From JBMFOH01 sp049969715 [NCBI: bacterium] (lineage in GTDB: Bacteria > DUMJ01), in contig JBMFOH010000008.1 in the NCBI GenBank assembly GCA_049969715.1, positions 54,056 to 74,723 on the forward strand: a stretch of DNA of 20,668 nucleotides, given 5' to 3'. Both the position numbers and the translations under genes were made by a program. Below are positions 1 through 7,987 of the stretch, one piece after another. The notes beneath the pieces were generated by a model, which was not told where the DNA came from, ran no database searches, and saw only the letters and a program-made list of their open reading frames with translations. Numbering within the stretch: the first letter of the stretch is position 1; each line of letters opens with the position of its first letter.

Positions 1-564
1 GGAGGAAGTAGTCTTAATTGGCTTAAAGATATATTTTCAATTGAGTCCTTTAACGATATGATGGAAGAGGGTAAAAAAAGTAAAGATAAGTTTAATAAGC
101 TATTCTTTTTTCCTCATCTTGCTGGTGCTACATCACCTTACTGGAAGGAAGAACTACCTGGGACGTTTTATGGAATTACTCTTTCAACTACTAAATCTGA
201 TATCATCTGGTCAGTAATTGAGGGATTAGCTTTTCAGGTAAAGAAAAATATAGAGGTGATAGAGGAATTATCTGGGGAGGTAGAAGATTTAGTCCTATTT
301 GGTGGAGGTGCGAAGGGGAAACTTATAAGAGAAATCTTTGTTAACGTGCTAGCAAAACCTTTATTTGTGTTTCCCTATCCTGATATGCCTCTTATAGGGG
401 TTTCTTTATTAGCAGGAATAGTTACGGGGATATTTAGAGACTATAAGGAAATTATTCCTTTAATAAGAAAGAAAGCATCTCTTATAGAACCTGAAATTAG
501 GAAGATAGAGATCTACGGTGAACTCTATATGGAATATCTAGAGATCCAAAGCAAACTTTTATAG
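1..564 (+). CDS. FGGY-family carbohydrate kinase, C-terminal part (5' end outside window)
   Basis: The frame is open from base 1, so this is the 3' end of a gene that starts upstream; the ATG at 58 is internal. The 187 visible residues are the FGGY C-terminal domain (actin-like ATPase fold). They begin with a GGSSLNWLKD segment, followed by PHLAGATSPYWKEELPGTFYG and the ATP-site motif LFGGGAKGKLIREIFVNVL, then a helix-rich tail. The family phosphorylates sugars or polyols such as xylulose, gluconate, glycerol, ribulose or fuculose. The visible part resembles xylulokinase-like members, but substrate specificity lies mainly in the missing N-terminal half, so I give no symbol. It ends 11 bases before a creatininase-family gene on the same strand, so the two are probably co-transcribed. 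The family call is secure; the substrate is unknown. Confidence 0.9.
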   Translation, partial: GGSSLNWLKDIFSIESFNDMMEEGKKSKDKFNKLFFFPHLAGATSPYWKEELPGTFYGITLSTTKSDIIWSVIEGLAFQVKKNIEVIEELSGEVEDLVLFGGGAKGKLIREIFVNVLAKPLFVFPYPDMPLIGVSLLAGIVTGIFRDYKEIIPLIRKKASLIEPEIRKIEIYGELYMEYLEIQSKLL

Positions 565-575
565 GAGGAGGAACT

Positions 576-1361
576 ATGTCCATATATTTTGCCGAGAAAA
601 GTTGGATTGAGTTGCAAAAGGCTATAGAAGATAATACTTTAGTTTTAATTCCTGTTGGTACTATTGAAGAACATGGGAAACATCTTCCTGTTAATACGGA
701 TTGTATAATAGCAGAGGAAGTGACTAAGAGAGTAGCAGAAGTAATAAGGAATGAAATTCCTATTCTTGTTATGCCTACAGTATGGACGGGATATTCAGAA
801 AAGAAGATGATGAAATGGCCAGGAACATGTAGGATTTCTATAGATACCTTTATGAACTTGTGTTTTGACCTTTGTGGTTCACTTATTGAGATGGGTTTCA
901 GAAAAATTGTAATCATAAATGGACATGGGCACAATGCAGAAGCCCTAAGAGTAGTAGCAAGGAAGATTGCTGACTCATATGATGTATTTATTGCTATAAC
1001 CGATGTAGGTGTTATGGCTTCAGAAGTTGTTCCAAAAGTAAGGAAATCTATTCAGGGGGGGTCTATTCATGGCGGAGAATACGAAACTAGCCTTATGCTC
1101 TATCTAAAACCGGAATTAGTTCATATGGAACTAGCTACTAATGAAGACATTATGAGATATCACTCTAAATTTTATCCAGGAGATAACTTCGTAGGAGGTA
1201 TGAAAGTCTTCTGGTCTACATGGGGAATTCAGGAAAGTAAGACAGGTATTTATGGGGATCCAACTGTTGCTTCGAAAGAGACAGGAGAAGAGATTATGAA
1301 AAATATTATAAAAAATTATGTGGGATTTCTAAAAGAATTCTATAATCATACGGGTAGCTAG
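576..1361 (+). CDS. Creatininase-family metal-dependent amidohydrolase
   Basis: This 261-residue protein has full length for the family. The N-terminal metal motif GTIEEHGKHLPVNTD supplies E31, H33 and D42 at the spacing of the known ligands. NGHGHN (residues 115-120, usually NGHGGN) and the GGEYETS segment with E168 provide the other conserved active-site positions. The family hydrolyses cyclic or linear amides: creatininase, the FAPy deformylase ArfB and the mycofactocin peptidase MftE all belong to it. Nothing here indicates creatinine, riboflavin or mycofactocin metabolism, so the substrate is unknown. The start is well supported by AGGAGGAGGA just upstream of ATG 576. It follows a sugar kinase by 11 bases, which suggests a role in a carbohydrate or amino-sugar pathway. 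Its TAG stop shares the CTAG at 1358-1361 with the stop of the convergent transporter gene. Confidence 0.88.
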   Translation: MSIYFAEKSWIELQKAIEDNTLVLIPVGTIEEHGKHLPVNTDCIIAEEVTKRVAEVIRNEIPILVMPTVWTGYSEKKMMKWPGTCRISIDTFMNLCFDLCGSLIEMGFRKIVIINGHGHNAEALRVVARKIADSYDVFIAITDVGVMASEVVPKVRKSIQGGSIHGGEYETSLMLYLKPELVHMELATNEDIMRYHSKFYPGDNFVGGMKVFWSTWGIQESKTGIYGDPTVASKETGEEIMKNIIKNYVGFLKEFYNHTGS

Positions 1362-2191
1362 CTTTTACTTTTTCTTAGTGGTATTGTATATCTTAGAGTT
1401 ACAGATACTAGTATTATACTCCCACCTATCAGGGCATACCTCCCTGGGGTCTCTCCTATTGCAAGAAACACCCATATCGGATTAAGGACAGGCTCTATTA
1501 CAGGGATAAGAATCGCTTCAAGTGCCGTTACCTCTTTTATGGCTATGGAGTAGAGGATATATGATAGACCTAGTTGGACTGTCCCTAGCAGAATTAATCC
1601 TATCAAGCTTAACCTATTCGGCATAGATCTAAACATAAATGGTAGTCCAATCAGGGCAGTTAGTATATTGCCCAAAAGAACCGATTCTATAGGAGAGCCA
1701 TCCTTCTGTTTTCTCATAAAGATAATGAAAAGGGCAAATGCTATTCCACTTAAAATAGCTATAATATTGCCAAGAAGATTCCCAGGTTTGAGCTTATCGA
1801 AAAAGAAGATCCCCATACCTAATAATACTATGAATATTGTTATCCAATCAGCCTTTGCTGTTTTCTCTCCTAAAATAGGTGCACTTAGGATAGCTACATA
1901 TACTGGAGCTCCATACTGTAAAAGTATAGCATTAGCTGCAGTTGTAAGTTTATTGGCTGTTACAAAGAGTATAACTGTAGCTGAATAGAATATTGCTCCC
2001 AAGATCTGATTAGAGCTCCAAGATATCTTAGGATGCCTAATATACATAAATATCAGTAGAGAAGCTATAGCACTTCTTCCCCCGGCAATTGCTATTGGAT
2101 TCCAGTCTACAAGTTTTATCAACATCCCCCCTAAACTCCACAGGATTGCAGTAAGGATTAGAAATAATACCGCTCTTGACCTTTTACTCAA
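1358..2191 (-). CDS. EamA/DMT-superfamily membrane transporter
   Basis: This is an inner-membrane permease of the drug/metabolite transporter superfamily. It has two EamA repeats and about ten hydrophobic segments, and the second repeat carries the typical LEAILIPVIEPVLNPIWVF signature. The family exports or imports small metabolites, amino acids or nucleosides; the substrate cannot be predicted here. The frame could start at GTG 2227 (289 residues), but I prefer TTG 2191 (277 residues, beginning SKRSRAVLF after the initiator). A GGGGAG site lies about 6 bases upstream of it, and this start overlaps the methyltransferase stop by only 8 bases instead of 44. That arrangement implies translational coupling with the methyltransferase upstream. 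The 3' end overlaps the creatininase stop in a shared CTAG. Confidence 0.87.
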   Translation of the reverse strand: MSKRSRAVLFLILTAILWSLGGMLIKLVDWNPIAIAGGRSAIASLLIFMYIRHPKISWSSNQILGAIFYSATVILFVTANKLTTAANAILLQYGAPVYVAILSAPILGEKTAKADWITIFIVLLGMGIFFFDKLKPGNLLGNIIAILSGIAFALFIIFMRKQKDGSPIESVLLGNILTALIGLPFMFRSMPNRLSLIGLILLGTVQLGLSYILYSIAIKEVTALEAILIPVIEPVLNPIWVFLAIGETPGRYALIGGSIILVSVTLRYTIPLRKSKS

Positions 2192-2909
2192 TCCTTTCTC
2201 CCCATACCAGAGAAAATCTAGATACACATTGGATTGGTCCTTTTTTTAAATCTTCTTCCATACGATTAATCCCTCTTTGAAAAGCCTCTTCACTTATTAG
2301 ATTTAGAGAAGAGAATACCTTATTTTTGTATGCCTGGATATCTTCTAACTTATAGTAGTATTCAACCATATCTTCATTTATATTTTTAAATCCTATTGTA
2401 GTCATAATCTCCTTGAGCTCTTCTATCTTAGGATATCTCTTTAGGTCTACTTCTAGCGTCTCTGGAAAATATAATGTGAGAGGCCGACGGTTTCGGAGTA
2501 TCCACTCTGAATCTGTAGCTGTACATATCTTGCCGTTATTTTTCAATACTCTGTATGCTTCTTTAAAATATTCTGCCCTTTTAGTTATATGGTGGATAAC
2601 ATTTACAGAGAATACAAGGTCAAAGAATTTTCCCGGGAATTCAAGCTCTTCCCCTTTTCCAAGGAGAAAATTTACTCCTTTATTCTGTTCTTTAGCTTTT
2701 TCTAGCATCTCCTTTGAGATATCGATCCCCCAGCATTTACAACCAATGATAGACTCTATAGAGATTATATAGTTACCCGTACCGCAGCCAATCTCTAGGA
2801 CCCTTGAATTGCTATTGATCCCACTATTTAAGAGTTTCTCTAGCACTCCTGGATGTACCGTTCTATACTTGGCATACTGTGAAGCAATCCTACCAAAGTC
2901 AAAGCTCAT
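2184..2909 (-). CDS. Class I SAM-dependent methyltransferase
   Basis: This 241-residue soluble protein has a Rossmann-type methyltransferase domain. Motif I is VLEIGCGTGNY near residues 37-47, an acidic motif II lies in GIDISKEMLEKAKE, and FDLVFSVNVIHHI near residue 100 matches the motif IV region of UbiE/Methyltransf_11-type enzymes. The C-terminal ~100 residues are less conserved and probably form the substrate-binding cap. Substrates in this family range from small metabolites to quinones and arsenic; none can be assigned. A GAAGGAA site precedes ATG 2909. It is the first gene of a two-gene unit with the EamA transporter and is divergent from nfnA. Coupling with an exporter-like permease could mean that the methylated product is moved across the membrane, but that is speculative. 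Confidence 0.85.
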   Translation of the reverse strand: MSFDFGRIASQYAKYRTVHPGVLEKLLNSGINSNSRVLEIGCGTGNYIISIESIIGCKCWGIDISKEMLEKAKEQNKGVNFLLGKGEELEFPGKFFDLVFSVNVIHHITKRAEYFKEAYRVLKNNGKICTATDSEWILRNRRPLTLYFPETLEVDLKRYPKIEELKEIMTTIGFKNINEDMVEYYYKLEDIQAYKNKVFSSLNLISEEAFQRGINRMEEDLKKGPIQCVSRFSLVWGERIE

Positions 2910-2940
2910 AGTTTTTATTCCTTCTAGGTTATTTTTGTGA

Positions 2941-2969
2941 TATTATATATCATAATATTTATGTGGAAA
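2941..2969 (-). promoter_or_regulatory. Candidate promoter for the methyltransferase-transporter pair
   Basis: On the minus strand a perfect TATAAT (2946-2941) lies 17 bp downstream of TTTCCA (2969-2964, 4 of 6 to the -35 consensus). Transcription would start about 25 bases before ATG 2909. The -10 overlaps an inverted repeat, ATATTAT-5-ATAATAT (2940-2958). The -35 overlaps the ribosome binding site of divergent nfnA, so the two genes share a very short control region. The call rests on consensus match only, and the region is AT-rich. Confidence 0.35.
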
Positions 2970-2980
2970 GGAGTAGATAG

Positions 2981-3817
2981 ATGTATCAGATAGTAGATAA
3001 GATAAGGTTGGCTTCTAATGTCGTAAAAATGACGTTTGATGCTCCTTTGGTTGCCCGAGCTATAAAACCTGGGCAGTTTATAATAATAATGGTCCATGAA
3101 AAAGGGGAGAGGATTCCTCTTACTGTAGTGGAAGCTGAACCAGAGAAGGGTTATATAACTGTAGTATTTCAGGAGGTAGGTAAGACTACGAGACTTCTTG
3201 GTAAAAAGGAAATAGGAGATTCTGCATTTGCTATAATGGGTCCAAACGGGAGACCTTTTCCTGTTCAGTACTATGGAAATGTAGTCCTTGTTGCTGGAGG
3301 AGTAGGAGTTGCTGAGGTTGTTCCTATAGCCAAGGGATTGAAAGAAGCTAATAACATTATAACTACTATAATAGGGGCAAGGACTAAAGAACTATTATTC
3401 TTTACCGATATCTTAGCTTCTGTAAGCAAAAAGCTTTATATAACTACTGATGATGGTTCTTTTGGAATAAAAGGTTTAGTTACAGTACCACTTGCAGAAA
3501 TATTAAACTCTAAGCATATAGATATGGTAATGGCTGTTGGACCTACCATTATGATGAAGGCGGTCTCTAATCTTACTGAGAGCTATAATGTAAAGACATA
3601 TGTGAGTTTGAATCCTATAATGGTTGATGGGACAGGTATGTGTGGCGGATGCAGGGTTACAGTCGGCGGAGAGACAAAGTTTGTCTGTGTTGATGGTCCT
3701 GAATTCGATGGACACAAGGTCAATTTTGATGAACTTATGATGCGCCAAAGATTCTATACTCAAGAAGAAAAACTCTCTTGTAAGCTTATGGAGGAAGGAT
3801 ATGCCAGTAAGACCTAG
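2981..3817 (+). CDS. nfnA: NfnA-type flavoprotein: ferredoxin-NADP reductase small subunit (SudB/PyrK-like)
   Basis: This 278-residue protein is the FAD/NAD-binding small subunit of the electron-bifurcating NADH-dependent reduced ferredoxin:NADP oxidoreductase, also annotated as sulfide dehydrogenase beta subunit. An N-terminal FAD-binding barrel contains RIPLTVVEA (44-52). The NAD-binding domain has VAGGVGVAEVVPIA (104-117), with Glu112 where many relatives have Pro. The C-terminus carries a [2Fe-2S] motif with C221, C224 and C236. D216 sits just before it; NfnA proteins are reported to use an Asp as the fourth ligand, so D216 is a candidate. AAAGGAG precedes ATG 2981. It overlaps the large-subunit gene by 17 bases, as expected for a tightly coupled heterodimer. 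PyrK-type subunits are similar, but the partner gene settles the assignment. Confidence 0.88.
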   Translation: MYQIVDKIRLASNVVKMTFDAPLVARAIKPGQFIIIMVHEKGERIPLTVVEAEPEKGYITVVFQEVGKTTRLLGKKEIGDSAFAIMGPNGRPFPVQYYGNVVLVAGGVGVAEVVPIAKGLKEANNIITTIIGARTKELLFFTDILASVSKKLYITTDDGSFGIKGLVTVPLAEILNSKHIDMVMAVGPTIMMKAVSNLTESYNVKTYVSLNPIMVDGTGMCGGCRVTVGGETKFVCVDGPEFDGHKVNFDELMMRQRFYTQEEKLSCKLMEEGYASKT

Positions 3818-5180
3818 AGTCCCTATGAGAGAAAGAGATGTAAATGAAAGGGTGACTAACTTTGAAGAGGTTGCTCTTGGTTATAGTGAAGAGGAAGCTT
3901 TGATTGAAGCAAGACGATGTTTACAGTGCACAAAGCCTACCTGTATAGAGGGATGTCCTGTAGGTATAGATATACCTGCCTTTATTGCCCTTATAAAGGA
4001 GAAGAAATACTCTGAGGCGAATAGAAAGATAAAGGAGAAGAATAGTCTTCCAGCCATTACTGGAAGAGTGTGCCCTCAAGAGGATCAATGTGAGGCAAAG
4101 TGTGTCTTGGCTAAAATAGGTGAGCCTATAGCGATAGGAAGACTAGAGAGATTTGTAGCTGATTATTCTCTCTATGAACCTCAGGATTTGAATAAGCAAC
4201 CGCCTACAGGTAAACGTATAGCTGTCGTCGGTTCAGGTCCTGCTGGACTTACAATAAGTGCAGAGTTAGCAAAACTTGGACATTCTGTCACTCTATTTGA
4301 AGCATTACACCTTCCAGGGGGGGTTTTAGCCTATGGGATTCCGGATTTTAGACTTCCCAAAAATATCTTAAAGAGAGAGGTAGAGTATGTAAGTCAATTG
4401 GGGGTTGAGTTTATTCCCAATGTAGTTATAGGAAAGACCCTTCTTATAGATGAGTTGTTAAGAGATTTTTATGCTGTCTTTCTTGGATCAGGTGCAGGTG
4501 CTCCAATATTACTTAATATTCCTGGGGAAAACCTCCTTGGCGTATACTCAGCAAATGAATTTTTGGCAAGGATAAATCTTATGCGTGCTCATCATTTTCC
4601 TGAGTATGATACCCCTGTTAAGATAGGAAAGAATGTGGCTGTAATAGGTGGAGGGAATGTGGCTATGGATTCAGCAAGAGTGGCAAGGCGACTTGGCGCA
4701 GAAGTTACTATTCTATATAGGAGGTCAAAAGAGGAGCTACCTGCTAGATTAGAGGAGATAAAACGTGCTGAAGAAGAAGGGATCAAGTTCATATTCCTCT
4801 CAGCTCCAGTAGAATTTCATGGAAAAGATGGGTGGATAGATAGTATAGAGTGCCAGGAGATGGAATTGGGAGAACCGGATGCCTCTGGGCGTAGGAGTCC
4901 TGTTCCTAAGAAGGGATCATTCTTTTCTCTGAAGGTGGGTTCAGCAATTGTGGCTATAGGTAATAGGCCTAATCCTATCATTTCTCTTTCTACCCCTGGA
5001 TTAAAGGTGGGAAGATATGGAGAGATAATCGTAGATCCAGAGACTGGCAAGACCTCAAAGGTAGGGGTATTTGCTGGGGGAGACATTGTAAGTGGCTCAG
5101 CCACAGTAATAGAGGCTATGGGTGCAGCTAAGAAGTCAGCTATCTCTATAGATAGATATCTGTATGAGAAATTATGGTAA
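3801..5180 (+). CDS. nfnB: NfnB-type large subunit (GltD-like FAD, Fe-S oxidoreductase)
   Basis: This 459-residue homologue of the glutamate synthase small subunit is the expected size for NfnB. The N-terminal iron-sulfur domain has C40, C43, C48 and C52, followed by C91, C97 and C101. That is enough for two [4Fe-4S] clusters if one ligand is not cysteine, as reported for NfnB. The FAD site is VVGSGPAGL (142-150), the NADP site is VIGGGNVAMDSARVARRLGA (281-300), and the C-terminal FAD motif is GVFAGGDIVSG (422-432). With NfnA it would couple NADPH oxidation or formation to ferredoxin and NAD in the cytoplasm of an anaerobe. Automated annotation may call it NADPH-dependent glutamate synthase gltA, but the adjacent small subunit favours Nfn. 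GGAGG lies 6 bases before ATG 3801, inside the 3' end of nfnA. Confidence 0.88.
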   Translation: MPVRPRVPMRERDVNERVTNFEEVALGYSEEEALIEARRCLQCTKPTCIEGCPVGIDIPAFIALIKEKKYSEANRKIKEKNSLPAITGRVCPQEDQCEAKCVLAKIGEPIAIGRLERFVADYSLYEPQDLNKQPPTGKRIAVVGSGPAGLTISAELAKLGHSVTLFEALHLPGGVLAYGIPDFRLPKNILKREVEYVSQLGVEFIPNVVIGKTLLIDELLRDFYAVFLGSGAGAPILLNIPGENLLGVYSANEFLARINLMRAHHFPEYDTPVKIGKNVAVIGGGNVAMDSARVARRLGAEVTILYRRSKEELPARLEEIKRAEEEGIKFIFLSAPVEFHGKDGWIDSIECQEMELGEPDASGRRSPVPKKGSFFSLKVGSAIVAIGNRPNPIISLSTPGLKVGRYGEIIVDPETGKTSKVGVFAGGDIVSGSATVIEAMGAAKKSAISIDRYLYEKLW

Positions 5181-5223
5181 AATATTATCTAAGGATATTA
5201 AGAAAGGGTGGAGGTGATACTAT

Positions 5224-5454
5224 ATGCCCTTTTATGTATATAGATGCGAAGGTTGTGGAAAAGAGTTTGAAGTATATCAAGGGATAAACGAGAGACCTCT
5301 TTCACGATGTAGTGAATGTGGTGGAGCGCTTAAAAGAGTTATCTATCCACCCACAGTAATCTTTAAGGGGACGGGTTTCTATTCTACTGATTACAGGAAA
5401 CCCTTACCTAAGGAGAAGGATGAAGGTGGCGGAAAAGATACTAGTAGTAGATGA
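5224..5454 (+). CDS. FmdB-family zinc-ribbon protein
   Basis: This small 76-residue protein has the FmdB regulatory-protein signature: MPFYVYRCEGCGKEFE, then CSECGG. The paired cysteines C8/C11 and C29/C32 form a zinc ribbon, followed by a conserved VIFKGTGFYSTDYR segment and a charged, Gly-rich tail. FmdB proteins were first described beside the formamidase/amide operon, but the family is broad and its biochemical role is unsettled. A strong GGTGGAGGTGAT site precedes ATG 5224. It lies 43 bases after nfnB, and its last 35 bases overlap the response-regulator gene, so it is probably part of one long transcript with both. Fold and family are clear; the function is unknown. Confidence 0.83.
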   Translation: MPFYVYRCEGCGKEFEVYQGINERPLSRCSECGGALKRVIYPPTVIFKGTGFYSTDYRKPLPKEKDEGGGKDTSSR

Positions 5455-6112
5455 TGAGAAGCCGATAGTGGATTCTATAAAGATCACTCTTCATAAAGAG
5501 GGTTTTGATGTAATAACCTCTTATGATGGTGAGGATGCTTTGGAAAAGGCAAAGAAGGAGAATCCTGACCTTATCATCCTGGATATTATGCTCCCTAAAC
5601 TGAGTGGTCTAGAGGTTTGCCGTATAATACGGCGAACCTCTAATGTCCCCATTATAATGCTTACAGCCAAAGGGGAGGATATGGATAGGGTTGTTGGCTT
5701 AGAATTAGGTGCTGACGATTATATCTCAAAACCATTTAGTATGAGGGAGCTTGTAGCCAGGATAAAGGCGGTTTTGAGACGGGCCAAGATTTCAGTAACC
5801 CCAAAAGCGATAGAAAGGATAGAATTTGGAGATATAGTAGTAGATATAAAGGGAAGAATTGTTACTAAAAATGGTATTCCTATAGAACTTTCACCCAAGG
5901 AGTTTGACCTCCTAGTTACTCTAGCAGAGAATGAAGGAAGGGTAATGAGTAGGGAATACCTATTGAGTCACGTTTGGGGCGATGATTATTATGGAGATGA
6001 GAGGACGGTTGATGTCCATATAAGGTGGCTTAGGGAAAAGTTAGAGGGTGATTCTAGTAATCCCAAATATATTCAAACGGTAAGGGGGATAGGGTATATC
6101 TTAAGGACTTGA
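5420..6112 (+). CDS. OmpR/PhoB-family response regulator
   Basis: This 230-residue DNA-binding response regulator has a receiver domain at residues 5-120. The acidic pocket is D11/D12, the phospho-acceptor is D55 in [10 protein letters not shown], and T82 and K104 are the switch residues. The C-terminal winged helix (about 132-229) carries the OmpR-type ending in which [13 protein letters not shown] is followed by [11 protein letters not shown]. It is of the PhoB/PhoP/WalR type. ATG 5420 is preceded by AGGAGAAGG and lies inside the fmdB-like gene; GTG 5426 is a possible alternative start. The stop overlaps the kinase start in TTGA (6109-6112), so the pair is translationally coupled. The target regulon is not visible. 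Similarity to phosphate regulators alone does not prove a phosphate role, because no pst or pho genes are present. Confidence 0.92.
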   Translation: MKVAEKILVVDDEKPIVDSIKITLHKEGFDVITSYDGEDALEKAKKENPDLIILDIMLPKLSGLEVCRIIRRTSNVPIIMLTAKGEDMDRVVGLELGADDYISKPFSMRELVARIKAVLRRAKISVTPKAIERIEFGDIVVDIKGRIVTKNGIPIELSPKEFDLLVTLAENEGRVMSREYLLSHVWGDDYYGDERTVDVHIRWLREKLEGDSSNPKYIQTVRGIGYILRT

Positions 6113-7446
6113 AAAGACTTGGTCTATCTTTTCTATTGCCAGCTTTAATATTATATATACTCTTCTTTCTGATTATAACTTCTAGTATTCCATATAAGTA
6201 TTTTATAGGAATAGGTATATTAACTTTTATAATCCTCTCTTATTATTATATACTAAAGAAGATACAAAACCTTTTATCTAGAATTTTATTTAATATAAAA
6301 GAACTCTCTTCCTCGAGTCAGCTCTCTCCTGTTGGGATAAGGGAGATAGATGATAGTATCAACCAGATCAATGTATATATAAATAGATTTAAGGATGAGA
6401 ACAAGTTATTTAATAGGGTATTTCAGAGTATGCAGGAAGGAGTAATAGTAGTAGATAAGGACAATAATATTATCAGAATAAATCCTTCCGGAGCAAGACT
6501 CTTAGGAATAGAATCTACTAATAATTTAGAGGGGAGGCCTCTTATAGAGGTAATCCCCAACTATACGTTAGATGATATTATGAGAAGGAGTATTCTTACT
6601 GAAAAGGTTATTGCCAAGGAGATTACACTCCAACATCTAAATAATAAGGTGCTTGATGTGATGGTCTCTCCCCTTTTCAATGAGAGACAGCAGATAAGAG
6701 GTGCTATTAGTGTGTTCTATGATATCTCTGAGAGGAAGAGACTTGAAAGGGTAAGACAAGACTTTATTGGTAACATATCTCATGAGCTTAAGACACCTCT
6801 TGCATCTATGAAGGCTATGGTAGAGGTTCTGATAGAAGGGGGAGCAGATGATATTAATATTAGAAGGGAATTTTTGGATAGTATAAATCAGGAGATAGAT
6901 AGGTTAAATAGGCTAGTAAGTGATTTACTTTTGCTATCGAGACTTGAATCAGATAAGGAGTTTTTAAATCCTGTCCCCACCGATTTTGTAGATATCGTTA
7001 CAGGGATAGTCTCAAGGTTCCATCCTAGGGCTATGAAAGAAGGTCTAAACCTTAATCTTCATATAGAAGGAGATATCCCTAAGTTGAATATAGATGTAAA
7101 CTATATGGACCAGGTGATAAGTAATCTTATAGATAATGCTATAAAGTATACCCCTTCTGGCGGGAGGATAGACGTTAAGGTGGAGGATATGGGAAGATTT
7201 GTAAAGGTATCTGTCTCAGATACAGGGATAGGAATTCCTAGAGAAGACCTGCCAAGGATATTTGAAAGGTTCTATAGAGGGGATAAATCTAGAAACCCAA
7301 GCCTTGGAGGAGTAGGCTTGGGTTTGTCTATAGTAAAACATATAGTAGAGGCACACGGTGGCAAGGTTGGTGTAGAGAGTGAACTAGGGAAGGGAAGCAC
7401 TTTTTACTTTACTCTTCCCAAGGAAGGTTATCAAAAAGCTTCCTGA
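6109..7446 (+). CDS. PhoR-like membrane sensor histidine kinase
   Basis: This 445-residue partner kinase of the preceding regulator starts at TTG 6109, overlapping that gene's TGA by 4 bases. Two adjacent transmembrane helices (about 5-25 and 31-50) leave only a tiny extracellular loop, so sensing is probably intramembrane or cytoplasmic, as in minimal PhoR types. A linker leads to a PAS domain (about 99-205). Next come the HisKA domain with the phospho-accepting H225 in NISHELKTP, and the HATPase_c domain. The latter has the N-box [14 protein letters not shown] (339-352), the G1 box DTGIGIP, the F-box IFERFYR and the G2 box [19 protein letters not shown]. The 3' end overlaps the convergent rdgB-like gene by 38 bases. 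The stimulus is unknown. Placement behind nfnAB leaves redox or energy state as a possible input, which is inference. Confidence 0.92.
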   Translation: MKRLGLSFLLPALILYILFFLIITSSIPYKYFIGIGILTFIILSYYYILKKIQNLLSRILFNIKELSSSSQLSPVGIREIDDSINQINVYINRFKDENKLFNRVFQSMQEGVIVVDKDNNIIRINPSGARLLGIESTNNLEGRPLIEVIPNYTLDDIMRRSILTEKVIAKEITLQHLNNKVLDVMVSPLFNERQQIRGAISVFYDISERKRLERVRQDFIGNISHELKTPLASMKAMVEVLIEGGADDINIRREFLDSINQEIDRLNRLVSDLLLLSRLESDKEFLNPVPTDFVDIVTGIVSRFHPRAMKEGLNLNLHIEGDIPKLNIDVNYMDQVISNLIDNAIKYTPSGGRIDVKVEDMGRFVKVSVSDTGIGIPREDLPRIFERFYRGDKSRNPSLGGVGLGLSIVKHIVEAHGGKVGVESELGKGSTFYFTLPKEGYQKAS

Positions 7447-7987
7447 GAGCCCTTCCCCTATGGCTTACTTTATCTTTTACTTCAGAATTAATCTCTCCAA
7501 ATGTCTTCTCTAACTCAGGGTAGTAGAATATAGGGTCATATCCAAATCCATTGTCGCCCCTTATCTCCTTTATAATGTATCCTTCACAGCTCTCCTGAGC
7601 TATATGGAGGATTCCATTCTTATCTATAAGACAGACGGCACAGACGAATCTGGCAGTAAACCTCTCTTCTGGAAACGCATATATCTGCTTCAGGACCTTT
7701 TTTATATTGTCCATATAGTCCCCTTCAGAGAATCTTGCCGAGAATATTCCAGGGGCTTTCCCTAGGATGTCTACCTCTAAGCCAGAGTCATCAGAAAGGG
7801 TGGGAAGAGAGAATTCTTTATAGTAAGCTCTAGCCTTTAGGATGGCATTCTCTATAAAGTCTCTTCCTGTTTCTACAACCTTTATACTATATGGAGCAGG
7901 CTCTATTTTTATACCATATTTATCCAATATCCTCTGAAACTCTCTTACTTTATCCTTGTTAGCTGTTGCCAAGATTATTCTTGTCAT
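7409..7987 (-). CDS. rdgB: XTP/dITP diphosphatase (RdgB/HAM1 family)
   Basis: This 192-residue Ham1/RdgB nucleotide-sanitising pyrophosphatase hydrolyses dITP, XTP and ITP to monophosphates and keeps deaminated purines out of DNA and RNA. The family motifs appear in order: [11 protein letters not shown] (7-17, nucleotide binding), [20 protein letters not shown] (64-83, metal and substrate site), [11 protein letters not shown] (144-154) and SHRGRAL (175-181). The length is normal and no key residue is missing. ATG 7987 overlaps the stop of the acetyltransferase in ATGA, so it is translated by coupling as the second gene of a pair. Its 3' end runs 38 bases into the convergent histidine kinase gene. 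Confidence 0.93.
   Translation of the reverse strand: MTRIILATANKDKVREFQRILDKYGIKIEPAPYSIKVVETGRDFIENAILKARAYYKEFSLPTLSDDSGLEVDILGKAPGIFSARFSEGDYMDNIKKVLKQIYAFPEERFTARFVCAVCLIDKNGILHIAQESCEGYIIKEIRGDNGFGYDPIFYYPELEKTFGEINSEVKDKVSHRGRALRKLFDNLPWEE

Noticed and set aside
58-60. ATG 58 as the start of the sugar kinase
   Set aside because: The frame is open upstream to base 1 and the residues before it fit the FGGY C-terminal domain, so the gene begins outside the window.
497-934. 145-codon minus-strand frame over the creatininase gene
   Set aside because: It is antisense to a clear family member and also runs into the kinase gene. No coherent protein is visible.
3801-5180. Annotation as NADPH-dependent glutamate synthase
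   Set aside because: The overlapping NfnA-type small subunit directly upstream makes an Nfn (or SudAB) complex more likely than a stand-alone glutamate synthase.
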